DNA from: Candidatus Parvarchaeota archaeon
Lineage (GTDB): Archaea; Nanobdellota; Nanobdellia; CSSed11-243R1
Reading direction: 5' to 3'
NCBI GenBank assembly: GCA_015522785.1
Contig: WALP01000029.1
Span: 1-64,000, forward strand
Length of the DNA: 64,000 bases
Numbering within the stretch: position 1 is the first letter of the stretch; each line of letters opens with the position of its first letter. The notes under the pieces are model-generated. The model made no database searches, had not been told where the DNA came from, and saw nothing but the letters and a program-made list of their open reading frames with translations. Below are positions 1 through 8,846 of this stretch, piece after piece. Position numbers and translations under genes: made by a program.

Positions 1-429
1 AACTCTAATCTTCAAAGTTTTATGGGAAAAGAAAGGATGATGTACCATTGGAAGTTTAATTCCGCTCAACACAAATTCAAAATTAATATGAAGGTTTTGG
101 CCAAAGGGAAGGGGGAATTTGAGTTTATCACTTTGTGGATAACACCAAAGGAATTCGATAAAATTTCTAAGAGTGTTAGTGTAACTGAAAAACCCGCGAC
201 AACATCAACCATAACCGGGCACGCAATAGCTATTGAAAACAAAAATACAAACAGTACTGCACAAAACACTACGCATACCATCCAGATTAACACTACATAC
301 ACACAACATAATCTAACGCAGCAAAATGAAACACCCATAAACGAAAATTATGAAACACAGACTCACAAAGAAAATGCACTCTCTATGATATTTTCAACAT
401 TAAAAATCTGGATATCTAATTTATTCTAA
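1..429 (+). CDS. C-terminal part of an unknown, probably surface-exposed protein (truncated at the window edge)
   Basis: The reading frame is open from base 1, so the ATG at 22 is probably internal and the true start lies left of the window. The visible part begins with a beta-strand-like segment of about 50 residues (FKINMKVLAKGKGEFEF). It then changes to a stretch of about 60 residues very rich in Thr and Asn with many N-x-S/T sequons, and ends in a short hydrophobic tail (IFSTLKIWISNLF). A Thr/Asn-rich stalk before a hydrophobic end is typical of archaeal surface or cell-wall proteins, but no named domain is recognisable. It runs toward the oppositely oriented PCNA gene, 5 bases away. Confidence 0.5.
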   Translation, partial: NSNLQSFMGKERMMYHWKFNSAQHKFKINMKVLAKGKGEFEFITLWITPKEFDKISKSVSVTEKPATTSTITGHAIAIENKNTNSTAQNTTHTIQINTTYTQHNLTQQNETPINENYETQTHKENALSMIFSTLKIWISNLF

Positions 430-434
430 TAAAA

Positions 435-1181
435 TTAATCGGTGTCGACTCTTGGGGCGAGGATGAAACTCAACTGGTACTTGTCAATTTTGTTGCAGTC
501 CAGCCTTAAAGGATAATCCGTTGAAAAGTTCACAACTATTTTATCCGTCGGCTTGACGCCTTTCAGTATTTTTTCCATATAATCTATTGAATACTTCGAC
601 TTTTGCTCGCCGTCTGTCTCAAGAGAGACCAAACTTGGAGAATCCTTCGCCAGTTCCAACTGCGTTTCTGAGATATCTCCAAACGATTTAATCACAAAGG
701 AATTTGCATTTGCTTCAAGAACAACGCAGTCAGAAACCATTGACGCATCCTTCACACCATCTTTCAAAACGTTTGCAAAAAGTTCCACCTTAGACTTAAA
801 CGACAATGACGGCATGTTGTGGCTTCCATGTGGGGTGTCTATTAGCGGAATTGAAAAATTCCTCTTGAAGTCCCCCACCATACTTATCTTTAACTTGCTC
901 TCGGAGAGCTCAAGTTTTATCTTGTCATTAGCTCTTGCTCTTTTTAAAATAGAAACAAAGTTTGGAAGATTAATTGTCATTTCGCTTTCTTCCTCAAAGT
1001 TGTATTCCAAAAATGCGCTCGGAAGAATCTTAAAAATAACCATAGCAACCGAGGCGGGGTCCATGGCAATCAAATCCAACCCATTCTTGCTTACCTTAAA
1101 TGTTCCTTCATTTATCAATAAAGAAATGGCATCCAAACTGTCTTTGAGTACTGAGATATCCTGAATTAATGCCTTAAACAT
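435..1181 (-). CDS. pcn: DNA polymerase sliding clamp (PCNA)
   Basis: The 248-residue product has the normal length for archaeal PCNA. It forms the trimeric ring that tethers DNA polymerase and other repair and replication enzymes to DNA. Family landmarks are visible: the N-terminal domain with GLDLIAMDPASVAMV, the connector region IPLIDTPHG, and the C-terminal STDYPLRLD followed by YQLSFILAPRVD. It is the only PCNA in the window and fits with the clamp loader genes at 10.2-12.9 kb. It is the last gene of a leftward group with the small membrane protein, OB-fold protein and TFS genes, though spacing to the next gene is 23 bases. Confidence 0.97.
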   Translation of the reverse strand: MFKALIQDISVLKDSLDAISLLINEGTFKVSKNGLDLIAMDPASVAMVIFKILPSAFLEYNFEEESEMTINLPNFVSILKRARANDKIKLELSESKLKISMVGDFKRNFSIPLIDTPHGSHNMPSLSFKSKVELFANVLKDGVKDASMVSDCVVLEANANSFVIKSFGDISETQLELAKDSPSLVSLETDGEQKSKYSIDYMEKILKGVKPTDKIVVNFSTDYPLRLDCNKIDKYQLSFILAPRVDTD

Positions 1182-1204
1182 AAATCACCCCTTTTAACAT
1201 CAAT

Positions 1205-1393
1205 TTAATATGATGACAACACAGCGCCAATTATTGTTATGATTACCCCCACAATAAGCACCAACAAATTTCCTGAAATACCCATAACTCCTGGAAGATT
1301 AATTCCTAAATCAATGCCCAACGGCAAAAATCCAGCCAATAAAGCACCTAACACTGCAATGATTATACCAATTATCAACACAATTATCTTCAT
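1205..1393 (-). CDS. Small two-helix membrane protein
   Basis: The 62-residue protein consists of two hydrophobic helices (IIVLIIGIIIAVLGALLAG and LLVLIVGVIITIIGAVL) joined by a Gly/Pro-rich loop (LPLGIDLGINLPGVMG). It resembles the many unnamed two-helix membrane proteins of archaea. No catalytic residues are visible. It sits between the OB-fold gene (14 bases upstream) and PCNA in the same orientation, so it is probably co-transcribed with them. The function is unknown. Confidence 0.6.
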   Translation of the reverse strand: MKIIVLIIGIIIAVLGALLAGFLPLGIDLGINLPGVMGISGNLLVLIVGVIITIIGAVLSSY

Positions 1394-1407
1394 AATATCA
1401 CTAATTA

Positions 1408-1743
1408 TTAATCACTCTTCAACTTTAAATATTTTTCATATAACTCGGGATTTAGCTTTGAAAAATCCTGAACAATTTCACCCCGTAGTTCAACGGTTTC
1501 TCCTTCAAGTGGAGGTATAACAACACCCATAACTCTTATGAGTTTTCCAACTTCAATTTTGTTGAATTCATCAGGCTCCAACAAAATTCTCAATGTTGAA
1601 CCCCCATCGTCTATCACAATAGACATATTTGAAGCATCCTTCTCAATTACAGTTCCTATAACCTTAACACGTATGTCTGTGGAATTAAGCTCTGAAATCC
1701 TTTTTTCAAATGCGACATTTCTCCTTTTTCTTTCGGATTTCAT
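1408..1743 (-). CDS. Single OB-fold nucleic-acid-binding protein (RPA-like)
   Basis: The start chosen is the ATG at 1743, which overlaps the TFS stop codon as TGATG; a longer upstream extension would run inside TFS. The 111-residue product has an OB-fold pattern close to RPA32-like proteins: VIGTVIEKDASNMSIVIDDGG, then LEPDEFNKIEVGKLIRVMG and VELRGEIVQDF. It probably binds single-stranded DNA or RNA. It lacks the C-terminal winged helix of the second RPA-like protein at 26.1-26.8 kb. Translational coupling to TFS suggests a link with transcription or genome maintenance, but the partner is unknown. Confidence 0.75.
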   Translation of the reverse strand: MKSERKRRNVAFEKRISELNSTDIRVKVIGTVIEKDASNMSIVIDDGGSTLRILLEPDEFNKIEVGKLIRVMGVVIPPLEGETVELRGEIVQDFSKLNPELYEKYLKLKSD

Positions 1744-2051
1744 CAGCTGTACTCCCTCCAAACATGCCCACACTTGGTGCATTTGTAAAATCTTGTTGGC
1801 GGTTCGTCGGCAGCTCTTGTCTGAACAACCCAAAAGTAAGCTTCATTGTTTCCACACTTCGGACATTTCGCCTTTGTCTTTGGATGAACCTCAGGATTTT
1901 CTTTGGCAACCTTCACAGTCTTATCTTTTTTCTTAGACTGCTTTTCTTTTATCTTACCTTCCTTTCCTTTTTTGAGGGTGTAACCACAACTAGAACAAAC
2001 CAACTTCCCATTCTTATTTATGATAATACTCCCACATTTAGGACAAAACAT
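1743..2051 (-). CDS. tfs: Transcription factor S (TFIIS-like cleavage factor)
   Basis: The product of 102 residues has two zinc ribbons. The N-terminal one uses C3, C6, C19 and C22, and the C-terminal one uses C63, C66, C91 and C94. The acidic pair D82-E83 in QTRAADEPPTRFYKC is the motif that TFS inserts into the RNA polymerase secondary channel to stimulate RNA cleavage in stalled complexes. A Lys-rich linker joins the ribbons. It is first in a leftward group and translationally coupled to the OB-fold gene. Confidence 0.96.
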   Translation of the reverse strand: MFCPKCGSIIINKNGKLVCSSCGYTLKKGKEGKIKEKQSKKKDKTVKVAKENPEVHPKTKAKCPKCGNNEAYFWVVQTRAADEPPTRFYKCTKCGHVWREYS

Positions 2052-2086
2052 AAATTGTTAGAAAAGAATAAGGGTTAAAAACTTTT

Positions 2087-2686
2087 CTAAAAAGGAACTA
2101 ATTTTGAAAAAATTACTTTCGGCCATCCCAAATAAGGTACTTTTGCGACCAATTTCCCGCGCACTTCCCTGTAGGGGATGTCCTTTTCAAGCGACATTAT
2201 CATAGGATTAGCATCACCTTTTGTTGTGTAAAAGTAATCATTCCCAATCTTTTTGACATACATAACTCTATGGATTATCTGTCCTCTAGAAGAATAAAAG
2301 AGAATTACATCGCCTACATGTATCTCACTCGCAGGTACTTTTTTAACTGCTATGACATCACCTACATTTAAACCGTTCAGATAAGGCCAATTTTCTACTT
2401 CGCTTTTATTAAAACCATTGAACTCAAGCCAGTCATAAAAAGTATGGTCTGTCAAAGCGTCATGATGCATGGAACCTGATACCACAGCTGCAATATCAGA
2501 ATATCCAGTTACAAGAAGAACCCCTGGAAACACAGCAAATTTCAATAGCACAAATGCAATAATTATAAAAGCAGTATAGCTTGCTACACTTTCTTCCTCC
2601 CAAAGAAAATGCCAAACTTTTTTCAAAGATTTTTTTACGGAAAATGCTTTCTTCGGATCATGTATCTTTTCGCCTTCTTCTTCCAT
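2087..2686 (-). CDS. Signal peptidase I (archaeal Sec11-type)
   Basis: The 199-residue membrane protein has one transmembrane helix near residues 38-60, followed by the catalytic core outside the membrane. The Ser box is VVSGSMHHD, where the Ser before Met is the nucleophile. The His box is GQIIHRVMYV and the Asp box is TTKGDANPM. Ser-His-Asp is the arrangement of archaeal and eukaryotic signal peptidases; bacterial LepB uses Lys. It removes N-terminal signal peptides from proteins exported by Sec. The gene is separated from TFS by 35 bases and reads the same way. Confidence 0.93.
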   Translation of the reverse strand: MEEEGEKIHDPKKAFSVKKSLKKVWHFLWEEESVASYTAFIIIAFVLLKFAVFPGVLLVTGYSDIAAVVSGSMHHDALTDHTFYDWLEFNGFNKSEVENWPYLNGLNVGDVIAVKKVPASEIHVGDVILFYSSRGQIIHRVMYVKKIGNDYFYTTKGDANPMIMSLEKDIPYREVRGKLVAKVPYLGWPKVIFSKLVPF

Positions 2687-2764
2687 TTCAAATCCTTCTT
2701 TATGACATTAATTTTTGTTTAGCAATGGTTTATATTGTTTTCTAATAATATCAAAGAATAAAAA

Positions 2765-3037
2765 TTAAATCTTTTTTATTTCCGTCTCAAGCTTTGAAAG
2801 TTTCTTTTGAAGCCTTTCAATTGCTTTTTTTATTGCGGTTCTTGGCGTCCCTTTTGACATTGAAACTGTGAAAATTGCGTCCTTCACAAGGGGATGCTCA
2901 ATTGTATATCCCGCAAACTCCACAGACTCGTCATTAAAAAGCTCATTTCTAATAAGATTCAAAATTGTGTGCGTCTCGCCCTTTACCTTGAACTTAATTT
3001 TATTTTTTTCTTCTTCTAGTATTTCAATTTCAACCAT
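2765..3037 (-). CDS. rpo11: DNA-directed RNA polymerase subunit L (Rpo11)
   Basis: The ATG at 3037 gives the usual start MVEIEILEEEKNKIKFKV; the extra five upstream residues are unlikely to be used. At 90 residues it is a normal Rpo11, the homologue of eukaryotic Rpb11, which dimerises with Rpo3 to nucleate RNA polymerase assembly. Family signatures are GETHTILNLIRNEL, AGYTIEHPLV and the C-terminal helix rich in Lys and Glu. It is divergent from nop5, with a shared AT-rich promoter region of about 75 bases. Confidence 0.95.
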   Translation of the reverse strand: MVEIEILEEEKNKIKFKVKGETHTILNLIRNELFNDESVEFAGYTIEHPLVKDAIFTVSMSKGTPRTAIKKAIERLQKKLSKLETEIKKI

Positions 3038-3116
3038 ACTCAAACCACGCATTTGGGCATTTTAAAAGTTTTCTATATCACTAATTATTTAAACCATTAG
3101 CAATATTTTGGTGTAT

Positions 3117-4130
3117 ATGAAAAAAGAATTCAAACACAAAAAGCGCAAACACGCAAAATCCAAGGAGAAAAAACGCGCTAAGAAGCAAGTTGAAAGAGAA
3201 CCAGTTGTCATAAAAGTAACTCCATTCGGACTCTTCGCGTTTCACAAAAACAAGCTTGTCAAGAAAAGCATTTGGAAAGAAAACGAGGCGGCTGAGAATT
3301 TCTTCAAAAGAGATGAACTCATAAAAGAATTTAGGTCAAAAGTAGGCATACGCGCTAAATACGAAACTCATTCCATTTTTGGGAGTGAACTCGAGGATTT
3401 CGCAAAAAAACAAGGAATTAAATTCAACTTCCAGAAATTCATGATAGAATTTACAAAACTAAAGATAAAAGCAGGGCTCTCAAAGGATAGAATAATTATA
3501 CAGGCAGTCAACACATTTGAAGAGCTCAACAAAATGATTAACATGATGTATGAAAAGCTAAGGGAATGGTACGGATTGTATTGGCCGGAAAGCGTCGAGA
3601 AAACAAAAACCATTGATGAATTCCTGGAGATAGTCGGCAAAAGGCGCGACGGACAAAGCATGGGCTTTGAATTTGAGGAAGAAGACTTGGAGATAATAGG
3701 TGTTACCAGCGAAGAACTCAAATCCATGATTTCGCTCAAGGAGAAAATATCAAAATATATAGAAAAAGTGATGTCTAAAACAGCACCTAATATGACAAAA
3801 GTAGCGGGTGCTATAGTGGGTGCAAAGTTGATATCAATTGCTGGTGGTATGGAAAAACTCGCCGAAATGCCGTCATCAACAATACAGATACTCGGAGCGG
3901 AAAAGGCACTATTTAGACATATAAGAAAGGGAACCAAACCACCAAAGTATGGAGTGCTTTTGTCCCACGAGCTCATGAAGAAAGTTAATCTTAAAAAGCG
4001 TGGAAAGCTGGCGCGCATATTGTCCGCCAAGATATCCATTGCCGCAAGAGTGGATTTTTACTCCAAAGGAAGAGATATTATCTGGAAAGGACTTTTGGAT
4101 GACATAAATGAAAAAATAAAAAGAATCTGA
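3117..4130 (+). CDS. nop5: Nop5 (Nop56/58-like) C/D box sRNP core protein
   Basis: Nop5 bridges L7Ae-bound C/D guide RNA and fibrillarin, which methylates rRNA and tRNA 2'-hydroxyls. The protein has the N-terminal fibrillarin-binding region, a long coiled coil in the middle and the Nop domain with TKVAGAIVGAKLISIAGG, the signature LGAEKALFRH, and GLLLSH-like YGVLLSHELM. The ATG at 3117 is used because a TATA-like ATTTAAACC lies about 27 bases upstream; a GTG at 3111 is possible. An unusual point is the strongly basic tail at the N-terminus (KHKKRKHAKSKEKKRAKK); related proteins usually carry Lys-rich tails at the C-terminus. Fibrillarin lies 1.1 kb downstream. Confidence 0.95.
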   Translation: MKKEFKHKKRKHAKSKEKKRAKKQVEREPVVIKVTPFGLFAFHKNKLVKKSIWKENEAAENFFKRDELIKEFRSKVGIRAKYETHSIFGSELEDFAKKQGIKFNFQKFMIEFTKLKIKAGLSKDRIIIQAVNTFEELNKMINMMYEKLREWYGLYWPESVEKTKTIDEFLEIVGKRRDGQSMGFEFEEEDLEIIGVTSEELKSMISLKEKISKYIEKVMSKTAPNMTKVAGAIVGAKLISIAGGMEKLAEMPSSTIQILGAEKALFRHIRKGTKPPKYGVLLSHELMKKVNLKKRGKLARILSAKISIAARVDFYSKGRDIIWKGLLDDINEKIKRI

Positions 4131-4182
4131 TAGAAATCTTTTTAAATGATTGTAAAATCGTATGGGTACTGGAGGTTATACC

Positions 4183-4806
4183 ATGACAATACAGATAGAT
4201 GAACAATCTAAGGAAAACGTGAAAAAAATCCTTGAAGGATTGGAAAAAGAAACAAAAATAATGTTCTTTGAAGGCGAAAACTGCCAAACATGCCCAGACG
4301 TAAAAGAATTAATAACAATGGTTGAAGAATTGAGCAACGGCAAGCTGAAAGTCGAATACCATAACATAAGCGAAGACATCGCAAAAGAGATGAAAGTTGA
4401 CAAGGCACCAGCAATAGTGATGGGAAACGTAAGATATTACGGGATGCCATCAGGGCATGAATTTGGTCCTTTTGTCGAGATGATTGTTTTTGTGTCAAAG
4501 GGAGAAAATATACTTCAAAACAGCACAATCAAAAAGATAAAGAAAATTGACAAGCCAGTAAGACTACAGGTATTTATAACACCAACATGTCCGTACTGTC
4601 CTAAGGCGGTAATAATAGCACACATGTTTGCAATTGCCAACAAGAACATAACTTCAGACATGGTAGAAGCAATTGAATTTCCAAAGGAATCCCAAAAGTA
4701 TGGAGTAATGGCTGTTCCAAAAATAGTCATAAACGAAAAGCACAGCTTTGAGGGAGCATATCCTGAGGAAGCTTTCGCGGACGAAGTGCTCAAGGCAGTC
4801 GAGTAA
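4183..4806 (+). CDS. Protein disulfide oxidoreductase-like protein with two thioredoxin folds
   Basis: The ATG at 4183 follows a good ribosome binding site (GGAGGT at 4171-4176), so the earlier in-frame ATG at 4162 was rejected. The 207-residue product has two thioredoxin-like halves, each with a CxxC site: C34-Q-T-C37 in the first and C136-P-Y-C139 in the second. This is the layout of archaeal PDO and glutaredoxin-like proteins that make or exchange disulfides. The first site is CQTC, which is unusual; the second CPYC is the glutaredoxin-type site. Cis-proline motifs are present (KAPAIV and AVPKIV). Confidence 0.9.
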   Translation: MTIQIDEQSKENVKKILEGLEKETKIMFFEGENCQTCPDVKELITMVEELSNGKLKVEYHNISEDIAKEMKVDKAPAIVMGNVRYYGMPSGHEFGPFVEMIVFVSKGENILQNSTIKKIKKIDKPVRLQVFITPTCPYCPKAVIIAHMFAIANKNITSDMVEAIEFPKESQKYGVMAVPKIVINEKHSFEGAYPEEAFADEVLKAVE

Positions 4807-4841
4807 ACACTTTTTTAAACTTTTATTTTATTTCGTTTTCT

Positions 4842-5249
4842 ATGAATACAAGAAAAGTTTCAGTAGTCGTGTTTTACACAGAAGACAAAAAAATCCTTCT
4901 CCAAGACAGGAGGAACATGAGCAAATTTGGGGAAGAATGGGGATTCTTCGGCGGAGGAATTGAAGACGGGGAAACACCCGAAGACGCCCTTGTCAGGGAG
5001 ATAAGAGAAGAGTTAACATATGACTTGCGCGACTTCATATTTATAGGAGATGCATTTGGAATAGTTGACAGCGAACACTCAGTCGAGGCGTACGTTTTCA
5101 TATCCCCGCTAGACGACAAGCAGAAACATTTCAAACAAAAAGAAGGAGCAGGAATGAAACTTTTCACGATTGAGGAAGCGGAGAAACTGAAATTGATGCC
5201 AGGAATAGACAAAGAGATTTTAAAGCTTGTTAAGGAGAAGTTAATATGA
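4842..5249 (+). CDS. Nudix hydrolase
   Basis: The product of 135 residues contains a complete Nudix box, G38-x5-E44-x7-R52-E53-x-x-E56-E57, which binds the metal ion that cleaves nucleoside diphosphates linked to another group. The exact substrate cannot be read from sequence. The start lies about 25 bases below an AT-rich TATA-like stretch (TTTAAAC), consistent with a leaderless message. Its last codons overlap the fibrillarin start by four bases (ATGA), so the two genes are translationally coupled. Confidence 0.92.
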   Translation: MNTRKVSVVVFYTEDKKILLQDRRNMSKFGEEWGFFGGGIEDGETPEDALVREIREELTYDLRDFIFIGDAFGIVDSEHSVEAYVFISPLDDKQKHFKQKEGAGMKLFTIEEAEKLKLMPGIDKEILKLVKEKLI

Positions 5250-5920
5250 AAATCACAAAATCAAAATACGAAGGGATATTTCTAGTTGAAAATGGCAAGA
5301 AAAAAATTGCCACCATCAACTTGGTTCCGGGATACACGCCGTTCAGCGAACAAACAGTCAAGCAGGATGGAAAAGAATACAGGATTTGGAACCCTCACCG
5401 CTCGAAGTGGGCTGCGGCAATAATGAAGAACATAAAAAAATTCTCCCTAAAGAAAGGAGACAACGTATTGTACTTGGGCGCGGCATCCGGGCAGAGCGCG
5501 TCATACATCTCAGACATAGTCGGGAAGGAAGGAAAAGTTTTTTGCATTGACATTGCGCCTCGCGTTATGAGGGACTTGATATTCGTCGCGGAGAAAAAGG
5601 AAAACATGGTTCCTATACTCGCCGACGCGACAAACCCAAAAGAGTACGAGTTCATCGGCAAGGTTGATTTCATATTCCAGGATGTTGCCATGCCAAACCA
5701 GGTTGAAATCCTGAAAAGAAACGCACACTTTCTCAAAGATGGCGGGCAGATTCTGCTTGCCGTCAAATCAAGAAGTATAGACGTGACTGCAAAGCCCAGC
5801 GACATATTCGCAAAAGTCGAGCATCAGCTCGCGAAGGATTTTGACATAATCGACAAGAAAAGGCTCGAGCCGTATGAGATGGACCACATCGTATTTCTTT
5901 TAAGCAAAAAGGTTAAATAA
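5246..5920 (+). CDS. flpA: Fibrillarin-like 2'-O-methyltransferase
   Basis: The 224-residue product is a full-length archaeal fibrillarin, the catalytic subunit of the C/D box sRNP. SAM-binding motif I is VLYLGAASGQSASYISDIVG, motif II VFCIDIAPRVMRDL, and the catalytic region includes DFIFQDVAMPNQ and LLAVKSRSID. The N-terminal domain carries NLVPGYTPFSEQTV and YRIWNPHRSKWAAAI, both characteristic. Its partner Nop5 is encoded just upstream. It overlaps the Nudix gene by four bases. Confidence 0.97.
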   Translation: MKITKSKYEGIFLVENGKKKIATINLVPGYTPFSEQTVKQDGKEYRIWNPHRSKWAAAIMKNIKKFSLKKGDNVLYLGAASGQSASYISDIVGKEGKVFCIDIAPRVMRDLIFVAEKKENMVPILADATNPKEYEFIGKVDFIFQDVAMPNQVEILKRNAHFLKDGGQILLAVKSRSIDVTAKPSDIFAKVEHQLAKDFDIIDKKRLEPYEMDHIVFLLSKKVK

Positions 5921-5950
5921 GGTGTCGCGTTCAAACAAAGAGGGGTAAGT

Positions 5951-6709
5951 ATGAATAAAAAAATATTTTTGGCAATTGCATTTGTAGCAGTCATATTTGT
6001 ATTTGGATGTGTAGGTGCAAAGAAGATTCCATTAAGAGAAAATAAGTCTAATATGGTGGTTGGTAACAACACTGCGAATGTTGTTGTAAATACACCTGTT
6101 GTCAAGGATATAGATATAAATTATTTCACATTCCACCCGAACATACTAAAAATTTCTCCTGGAACAACCGTTGTCTGGAAGAACCAGGACGATGATGTTA
6201 TTTATGAAGTCGTAAGCGGACACATTGAAGGATACAAGGAATTCCAAACAAATTTGTTTGACAGCGGAGAAATGGGTTATGGGAACAGCTTCAATTACAC
6301 TTTTGACAAAGAAGGAGATTACCCATTCTACCTGAAAGGACATGTCAACATACAGGGGATTATAATTGTCGGAAATGGAAATGACACCCCAATTGAAATA
6401 AGAAGTCCTCATTTTGTCGGCTCGACGCCTCCACACAACAAAACACTTGATTCCCTCAATGAGATTTGGATAACATTCAACGCACAGATAAGCAATCAAA
6501 GCACAATCACGGTGTATGATGTTAAAAACCACAAAATCGTTGAGCCAACTGAAAGCGGAGTTGATATATCCAATAACTTGAGGTTATTCGCAAAGTTTAA
6601 TTCTCTTGAACCGTCCGAATACAAAGTGGAATATTATGAAGTAATAGGCAATGAGAGGGCGTATGGGCAGTTTTTCTTCGACATTGCGAAAAATTTAAAA
6701 ACAGATTAG
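5951..6709 (+). CDS. Lipoprotein with cupredoxin-like and CopC-like domains
   Basis: A ribosome binding site (AGGGGTAAGT) precedes the ATG. The signal sequence ends in FVFGCVGA, a lipobox-like Cys at about residue 20. Residues 50-140 resemble a plastocyanin/cupredoxin fold (FHPNILKISPGTTVVWKNQ, then GDYPFYLKGHVNIQGIIIVG). Residues 150-250 resemble CopC (SPHFVGSTPPHNKTL, ITFNAQISNQSTITVYD). The cupredoxin Cys copper ligand is replaced by Leu in the FYLKGH loop, and the first His ligand is not evident, so a type 1 copper site is unlikely. A structural or adhesive surface role is possible. Confidence 0.75.
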   Translation: MNKKIFLAIAFVAVIFVFGCVGAKKIPLRENKSNMVVGNNTANVVVNTPVVKDIDINYFTFHPNILKISPGTTVVWKNQDDDVIYEVVSGHIEGYKEFQTNLFDSGEMGYGNSFNYTFDKEGDYPFYLKGHVNIQGIIIVGNGNDTPIEIRSPHFVGSTPPHNKTLDSLNEIWITFNAQISNQSTITVYDVKNHKIVEPTESGVDISNNLRLFAKFNSLEPSEYKVEYYEVIGNERAYGQFFFDIAKNLKTD

Positions 6710-6714
6710 TAATA

Positions 6715-6767
6715 ATATAAGAAATATATTCTCATCACAACAAGCAATGAGAAAGGGGTGATTTAAA
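6715..6767 (+). promoter_or_regulatory. Promoter and ribosome binding site of the thermosome gene
   Basis: The region has a TATA-like run (AATATAAGAAATATATT) at about 6713-6729 and a strong Shine-Dalgarno sequence, GGGGTGAT, at 6755-6762, six bases before the ATG. The GGTGAT core is complementary to the ATCACC of the 16S tail in this window. Confidence 0.6.
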
Positions 6768-8387
6768 ATGGCAGACAACAATCAACAACCAATATTCATT
6801 TTACCGGAAGGGTATAAGAGACAGATGGGTAAAGACGCCCAGAGAACAAATATAATGGCCGCAAGGATTGTGGCGGAGACAATACGGACAACATTGGGTC
6901 CAAAAGGGATGGACAAAATGCTTGTCGACACATTGGGAGACGTCGTAATAACAAACGACGGAGTCACAATCCTGAAAGAAATGGAAATAGAACATCCCGC
7001 CGCAAAGATGATGGTGGAAATCGCCGAAACCCAAGAGGAAGAAGTCGGCGACGGAACCACAACGGCAGTAATTCTCGCGGGCGAGCTTTTGAAAAGGGCA
7101 GAGGACTTGCTTGACCAGGAGATTCACCCGACGATAATCGCGCACGGCTTTGAGATGGCTGCTGACAAGGCGGCAGAAATTCTAGAAAAAATTGCCATAA
7201 AGATAAATCCAGATGAAACTGAAATGCTAGAAAAAATCGTAAAAACCGCGATGACTGGAAAAGGCTCGATTGCAATAAGAGAAAAACTCAACAAAATAAT
7301 TGTGAGCGCTGTGAAGGAAGTCGCGGAAAAAACGGATGAAGGAATTGTGATTGATGTTGACAATATAAAACTCGAAAAGAAAACTGGTGGTGGAGTTAGT
7401 GACACAGAATTAATCAAGGGGATCACAATCGACAAGGAGAGGGTCCACTCGGAAATGCCAAAGACCGTCAAGGATGCTAAGATACTTGTAATCGAAACAC
7501 CGCTTGAGGCAAAAGAAACTGGCTCCGACACACAGATAAGAATAAACACACCCGAACAGCTGAAAGCATTCATAGCAGAAGAAGAGAATCAACTAAAGGA
7601 TATGGTTGAGAAAATAAAATCTGTAGGTGCAAATGTTGTCTTCTGCCAAAAGGGCATTGATGACGTAGCTCAGCATTTTCTTGCGAAGGAGGGCATCTAC
7701 GCGTGCAGAAGAGTCAAGCGCTCAGACATAGAAAAGCTCGCGAAGGCGACGGGTGCCAAGATTGTCTCGACTATTGATGATTTAAGCGAAAGCGACTTGG
7801 GATATGCGGGGCTCGTTGAGGAAAGAAAAATATCCGGAGAGGCAATGACATTTGTTAGAAACTGCAAGAATCCAAAGGCAGTTACAATTTTGATACGCGG
7901 TGGAACAGAGCATGTCGTCGACGAAGTTGAAAGGGCAATTCAGGACGCAATAGGAGACTTAGCATCGGTTTTAGAGAACAGCAAAATTGTTGCCGGCGGA
8001 GGAGCACCAGAGATTGAAGTCGCTAAGGAAATACGAAAATTCGCAGCATCTCTAGGAGGTAGAGAACAGCTTGCAGCGCAGGCATTCGCGGATGCCATGG
8101 AATCTATTCCAAGAACCCTTGCTGAGAACGCAGGGCTGGACCCAATAGATATGCTTGTCAATCTCAAAGCAGCCCACGAGGAAGGAAAATTGTGGGCAGG
8201 AATAGACATCGCAAAGGGAGAAATAGTTGACATGCTTAATGGTGATGTTATTGAGCCACTGAAAGTAAAGACACAAGCAATAAAATCCGCAAGCGAAGTA
8301 GCGATAATGATATTAAGAATTGACGATGTAATCGCAGCGGGCAAGTTAAGCAAGGATAATATGCCTCAAAGTATGCCCGGCATGTAA
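6768..8387 (+). CDS. ths: Thermosome subunit (group II chaperonin)
   Basis: The 539-residue product is a full-length thermosome subunit that builds the two-ring ATP-driven folding chamber. N-terminal nucleotide-binding motifs [14 protein letters not shown] and [10 protein letters not shown] are present, followed by [17 protein letters not shown]. The apical domain carries the helical protrusion region, and the C-terminal equatorial domain has [16 protein letters not shown] and [10 protein letters not shown]. The tail PQSMPGM is a short version of the usual Gly/Met-rich end. Only one paralogue is present here. A T-rich terminator-like stretch follows. Confidence 0.98.
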   Translation: MADNNQQPIFILPEGYKRQMGKDAQRTNIMAARIVAETIRTTLGPKGMDKMLVDTLGDVVITNDGVTILKEMEIEHPAAKMMVEIAETQEEEVGDGTTTAVILAGELLKRAEDLLDQEIHPTIIAHGFEMAADKAAEILEKIAIKINPDETEMLEKIVKTAMTGKGSIAIREKLNKIIVSAVKEVAEKTDEGIVIDVDNIKLEKKTGGGVSDTELIKGITIDKERVHSEMPKTVKDAKILVIETPLEAKETGSDTQIRINTPEQLKAFIAEEENQLKDMVEKIKSVGANVVFCQKGIDDVAQHFLAKEGIYACRRVKRSDIEKLAKATGAKIVSTIDDLSESDLGYAGLVEERKISGEAMTFVRNCKNPKAVTILIRGGTEHVVDEVERAIQDAIGDLASVLENSKIVAGGGAPEIEVAKEIRKFAASLGGREQLAAQAFADAMESIPRTLAENAGLDPIDMLVNLKAAHEEGKLWAGIDIAKGEIVDMLNGDVIEPLKVKTQAIKSASEVAIMILRIDDVIAAGKLSKDNMPQSMPGM

Positions 8388-8420
8388 TTTTCTTTTTTTC
8401 TATATTTTTCTAAAGGTTTT
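8388..8420 (+). terminator. Poly-T terminator after the thermosome gene
   Basis: Directly after the stop codon the coding strand reads TTTTCTTTTTTTCTATATTTTTC. Archaeal RNA polymerase terminates at such T-runs without needing a hairpin. No other support. Confidence 0.45.
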
Positions 8421-8456
8421 TATATTACATTTAATTTAAAATAATTGGTGAGGCTG

Positions 8457-8846
8457 ATGGCTAAAGAAAAAAAATACGAATTAATTCCAGCATCAACTTT
8501 AAACAAATTCAAAAAAGAGTTTAAGGATATAGAAAGTGAAGAAGACAAGCTGGAGAGGATGGAAAGAAAAATAAATTTATTATCAAAAAATATCGAAGAA
8601 TCAATGAAAGTTAATATCGAGCTCCAGGAAAAAGTCGCAGAGATGATGATATATATTTCTCAGCTTGTGGAAATAATGGGGAAACACCCTTCAAAAACAA
8701 AAAAAAGTGAGGATGAATTTCAAACTCTTGCCGAGCAGAACAAAGAGCTCACAGATACATTAAGAAATCTTGAAGAACAGCTCAAAAAAGAGGAGCTTAG
8801 AGCCTCTATACGGAAAGCATTGAGCAAAGTGAGGGCGATTAAATGA
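8457..8846 (+). CDS. Coiled-coil protein next to a pilin-like peptide and secretion-type ATPase
   Basis: The ATG at 8457 follows GGTGAGG at 8447-8453, a good ribosome binding site; in-frame TTG and GTG codons upstream were rejected. The 129-residue protein is almost entirely charged coiled coil (LERMERKINLLSKNIEESMK and LRNLEEQLKKEELRASIRK). A TATA-like TTTTTATATTAC lies upstream. It overlaps the next small gene by four bases (ATGA), so the three genes up to 10.19 kb form an operon. Accessory coiled-coil proteins occur in archaellum and pilus operons, but no specific family match is claimed. Confidence 0.7.
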   Translation: MAKEKKYELIPASTLNKFKKEFKDIESEEDKLERMERKINLLSKNIEESMKVNIELQEKVAEMMIYISQLVEIMGKHPSKTKKSEDEFQTLAEQNKELTDTLRNLEEQLKKEELRASIRKALSKVRAIK

